64,000 nucleotides of DNA. Source: Flavobacterium sp. HJ-32-4 (GTDB lineage: Bacteria; Bacteroidota; Bacteroidia; Flavobacteriales; Flavobacteriaceae). Positions 61,427 to 64,000 of this stretch are shown piece after piece. The DNA is taken from NCBI RefSeq assembly GCF_022532105.1, contig NZ_CP092832.1, positions 620,001 to 684,000 of the forward strand, in the 5' to 3' direction. Numbering within the stretch: the first letter of the stretch is position 1; each line of letters starts with the position of its first letter. Made by a program: the position numbers and the translations under genes. The notes beneath the pieces were generated by a model that saw only the letters and a list, made by a program, of their open reading frames with translations, was not told where the DNA came from and did not search any database.

Positions 61427-62350
61427 ATGAACAAACTCCTTATCGTCGGAACCGTAGCTTTTGACGCGATCGAAACGCCTTTCGGAAAGACGGATAAAAT
61501 CCTGGGTGGCGCCGGTACGTACATCGGACTGTCGGCCTCTTTTTTCAACGTATCCTCTGCCATCGTATCGGTGGTGGGCGACGACTTCCCGCAAGAATAT
61601 CTTGACCTGATGACGGCGCGTAACATCGACATCTCGGGAATCGAAATCGTCAAGGGCGGTAAAACGTTCTTCTGGGCCGGAAAGTACCACAACGACCTGA
61701 ACTCACGCGATACCCTCGTGACCGAGCTCAATACGTTGGCCGACTTCAACCCGGTTGTGCCCGAGAATTTCAAGGACGCGGACGTGGTGATGCTGGGGAA
61801 CCTGCATCCGAATATACAAATAGGTGTACTCGACCAATTGACCGCCCAGCCGAAACTCGTCGTGCTTGATACGATGAATTTCTGGATGGACTGCGCGCTT
61901 CCGGAACTGAAAGAAGTAATGAAGCGCATCGACGTCATCACCATCAACGACGAGGAAGCCCGCCAACTCTCTGGGGAATATTCGCTGGTGAAGGCCGCGG
62001 CCAAAATCCATGAGATGGGACCAAAATATGTCGTCATCAAGAAAGGCGAACACGGCGCGTTGTTGTTCCACGGAAAAGACATCTTCTTCGCTCCGGCCCT
62101 GCCGCTGGAAGACGTATTTGACCCAACCGGGGCCGGTGATACCTTCGCGGGTGGTTTTGCAGGCTACATCGCACAGAGTGAGAACGTCTCGTTTGACAAT
62201 ATGAAAAATGCCATCATCTATGGCTCGAACCTTGCGTCGTTCTGTGTCGAGAAGTTCGGCACCGAGCGAATGGAAAAACTCGAAAAACAGGAGGTGAACG
62301 ACCGGCTGCGACAGTTCAAAGCCCTCACCCAATTCGAGATTACGACCTAA
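61427..62350 (+). CDS. PfkB-family carbohydrate kinase
   Basis: The ATG at 61427 starts the family N-terminus (MNKLLIVGTVAFDAIETPFG); an upstream in-frame ATG lies in the promoter. The 307-residue protein has the ribokinase-fold Gly-Gly motif (KILGGAGTYIGLSASFF), the second signature DVFDPTGAGDTFAGGFAGY with the catalytic Asp, and the NxxE-type motif as TINDEEARQLSG. It phosphorylates a sugar or nucleoside with ATP; the substrate is unknown. It lies upstream of purF, a fixed pairing in flavobacteria that hints at a nucleoside or ribose role. A terminator follows 4 bp after its stop. Confidence 0.92.
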   Translation: MNKLLIVGTVAFDAIETPFGKTDKILGGAGTYIGLSASFFNVSSAIVSVVGDDFPQEYLDLMTARNIDISGIEIVKGGKTFFWAGKYHNDLNSRDTLVTELNTLADFNPVVPENFKDADVVMLGNLHPNIQIGVLDQLTAQPKLVVLDTMNFWMDCALPELKEVMKRIDVITINDEEARQLSGEYSLVKAAAKIHEMGPKYVVIKKGEHGALLFHGKDIFFAPALPLEDVFDPTGAGDTFAGGFAGYIAQSENVSFDNMKNAIIYGSNLASFCVEKFGTERMEKLEKQEVNDRLRQFKALTQFEITT

Positions 62351-62354
62351 ATAC

Positions 62355-62375
62355 GCCCCTTCATGGGGCTTTTTT
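62355..62375 (+). terminator. Intrinsic terminator after the PfkB kinase
   Basis: A 5-bp perfect stem (GCCCC / GGGGC) around TTCAT is followed by six T. purF therefore needs its own promoter. Confidence 0.85.
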
Positions 62376-62492
62376 AATGCCGGTTGATACGGAACATGAA
62401 GGGTAAAAACCTCATCGGATGTAGCAACCAAAAACGACAAACAACAACACAACTAAATGACGTAAGGAAAAGGCACATAACACGCAACGAAT

Positions 62493-62525
62493 GTTCATCG
62501 TTCATCGTTCATTGTTCATTGTTCC
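62493..62525 (+). repeat. Four tandem 7-bp repeats upstream of purF
   Basis: Units GTTCATC, GTTCATC, GTTCATT, GTTCATT and a partial GTTCC run in tandem. They end 19 bp before the purF ATG, so they would lie in its 5' region. Confidence 0.9.
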
Positions 62526-62544
62526 TTTCCTGCTCCCAACAAAA

Positions 62545-64000
62545 ATGAGTGACAGCATCAAACACGAATGTGGCATTGCCCTTCTCCGGCTGAAAAAGCC
62601 CCTTTCCTTTTACCGCGAGAAATACGGCTCGGCTTTTTATGGCATCAACAAGATGTACCTGTTGATGGAGAAACAGCACAACCGCGGACAAGACGGTGCC
62701 GGATTCGCCTCGATCAAGCTTGACGTCGCGCCCGGCCAACGCTATATCAGCCGTGTGCGCTCGAACGACTCGCAACCGATACGCGATATCTTCGACCAGA
62801 TCAACGACCGTATCAACGAAGCCATGGCGGAACGTCCGGATTATCAGGAAGACATGGCAGCCCTCAAGGCCGGTGTGCCTTATATAGGGGAATTGTTCCT
62901 GGGCCACGTGCGCTATGGTACGTTTGGCAAGAACAGCATCGAAAGCGTACACCCGTTCCTGCGGCAAAACAACTGGATGCACCGCAACCTTATCGTCGCC
63001 GGTAACTTCAACATGACCAATGTAACCGAGCTGTTCAACAGCCTGGTCGAATTGGGTATGCATCCTAAGGAAATGGCCGACACCGTAACGGTGATGGAGA
63101 AAATCGGGCACTTCCTTGACGACGCGGTCGCCGATCTGTACCAGGAATGTAAGAACAACGGTTTGTCGAAACGCGAGGCTTCGGAAGTCATCGCGCAAAA
63201 GCTCGACATCACCCGCATCCTGAAACGCGCCTCAAGAGGCTGGGACGGTGGTTATGCGATGGCCGGTCTTTTCGGTCACGGAGATGCCTTCGTTTTCCGG
63301 GATCCGGCGGGTATTCGTCCGGCCTACTATTACGAGGATGATGAAATTGTGGTGGTGGCCTCCGAACGTCCGGTCATCCAAACGGTCTTCAACGTGCCGT
63401 TTGAGGCGGTGAAGGAACTTGGCCCCGGGAATGCCGTCATCATCAAGAAAAACGGTACGGTATCTGAAGAGAATATCATCACCCCGACCATCAAAAAAGC
63501 CTGTTCGTTCGAACGGATTTACTTTTCAAGGGGAAGCGATGCCGAAATCTATGAAGAACGCAAGCAGCTCGGCCGCCTTGTTTTCCCGGCCGTGATGGAT
63601 GCGGTGGAACAAGACATCGCCAACACCGTTTTCTCGTATATCCCGAACACGGCGGAAACGTCCTTTTTCGGGATGACAGAAGCCGCGCAGGGCTTCCTTA
63701 ATAAAAAGAAAAACAAGCTCATCCTCGACCAGCACCGCACCCTGACGGAAGCCGGACTCATGGAGATCCTGGCCGAGAAAGTGCGTACGGAGAAGATTGC
63801 CATAAAAGATGCCAAGCTGCGCACCTTCATCACCGAAGACAGCAGCCGCGATGACCTTGTCGCGCACGTGTATGATGTGACGTATGGCGTTATCAAACCG
63901 ACCGATAATCTCGTGATCATCGACGACTCGATTGTGAGGGGCACAACCCTGAAAATGAGTATCATCAAAATGATGGACCGCCTGCGGCCGAAACGCATCG
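62545..64000 (+). CDS. purF: Amidophosphoribosyltransferase (3' end beyond the window)
   Basis: The visible 485 residues cover most of the enzyme that starts purine synthesis by adding the glutamine amide to PRPP. The glutaminase nucleophile is Cys9 (MSDSIKHECGIAL), exposed by cleavage of a short propeptide, followed by MEKQHNRGQDGAGFASI and GHVRYGTFG. The phosphoribosyltransferase domain shows the PRPP loop VIIDDSIVRGTTLK. This long form with an insertion (VPYIGELFLGHVRYG context) is usual for Bacteroidota. It follows a terminator and 7-bp repeats. The right edge cuts the gene after the PRPP motif. Confidence 0.95.
   Translation, partial: MSDSIKHECGIALLRLKKPLSFYREKYGSAFYGINKMYLLMEKQHNRGQDGAGFASIKLDVAPGQRYISRVRSNDSQPIRDIFDQINDRINEAMAERPDYQEDMAALKAGVPYIGELFLGHVRYGTFGKNSIESVHPFLRQNNWMHRNLIVAGNFNMTNVTELFNSLVELGMHPKEMADTVTVMEKIGHFLDDAVADLYQECKNNGLSKREASEVIAQKLDITRILKRASRGWDGGYAMAGLFGHGDAFVFRDPAGIRPAYYYEDDEIVVVASERPVIQTVFNVPFEAVKELGPGNAVIIKKNGTVSEENIITPTIKKACSFERIYFSRGSDAEIYEERKQLGRLVFPAVMDAVEQDIANTVFSYIPNTAETSFFGMTEAAQGFLNKKKNKLILDQHRTLTEAGLMEILAEKVRTEKIAIKDAKLRTFITEDSSRDDLVAHVYDVTYGVIKPTDNLVIIDDSIVRGTTLKMSIIKMMDRLRPKRI

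Noticed and set aside
62493..62525. Possible CRISPR array from short repeats
   Set aside because: Units are only 7 bp, directly tandem and without spacers; no cas genes anywhere.

Overview
The window reads as chromosome of a member of the Bacteroidota, most likely a Flavobacteriaceae bacterium of fairly high GC. This rests on gene content: PorP/SprF with a type B (gliding-motility-associated C-terminal) sorting domain, GldH, DUF3078, DUF2480, Sec-exported Rhs proteins without PAAR domains, and promoters of the TTG-N(17-23)-TAnnTTTG type. Shine-Dalgarno sequences are largely absent.

Region 1 (1-16760) is an accessory polymorphic-toxin island. Three accessory exported proteins, the first cut by the left edge, lead into a giant Rhs/YD-repeat protein of about 3330 residues, interrupted by an apparent 1-nt frameshift in a T7 run at 3616-3622. 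Its variable C-terminal tip is followed 1 bp later by a YwqK/MORN-like lipoprotein, the candidate immunity protein. A tyrosine recombinase, two ~51-bp direct repeats with internal inverted arms, and then, on the opposite strand, a second orphan Rhs tip with its own lipoprotein (MlaD/MCE-like) follow. The two tips share a 68-bp perfect inverted repeat, in frame in both copies (11992-12059 and 16492-16559). Inverting the segment between them would fuse the Rhs body to the other tip and bring along the other lipoprotein. I propose this as a recombinational toxin-tip switch; it is the most notable thing in the window.

Region 2 (16761-28029) is one tightly overlapping operon for a compact type II secretion / type IV pilus-like machine. 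In order it encodes a MORN protein, a beta-helix protein, two minor pseudopilins, GspF, a GspG-like pseudopilin, prepilin peptidase, GspE, the secretin GspD, GspL/PilMN-like and GspM-like proteins, a three-domain Ig/FN3-like lipoprotein and a GspC/PilP-like protein. A terminator and a tRNA-Ala(GGC) close it.

Region 3 (28138-44697) holds an enoyl-CoA hydratase, QueD, a surface module (OmpA-PD40, PorP/SprF and a 2272-residue type B T9SS substrate), HflX, and a SUF-type operon (sufS, lipoprotein, sufE, DUF59, DUF2480, DUF3078). The sufS promoter overlaps a perfect palindrome of the Fur/PerR type.

Region 4 (44752-64000) is mostly housekeeping: a serine hydrolase, Ogt, lipocalin-like and exonuclease genes, a SpmA/B-like membrane protein, an esterase, and a 3-oxoacid CoA-transferase pair. 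It continues with a PBP1A-gldH-RicT cluster, then ferredoxin, TrhP and TrhO (tRNA U34 hydroxylation, with TrhO and TrhP sharing a C-terminal domain), a PfkB sugar kinase, and purF, which runs off the right edge.
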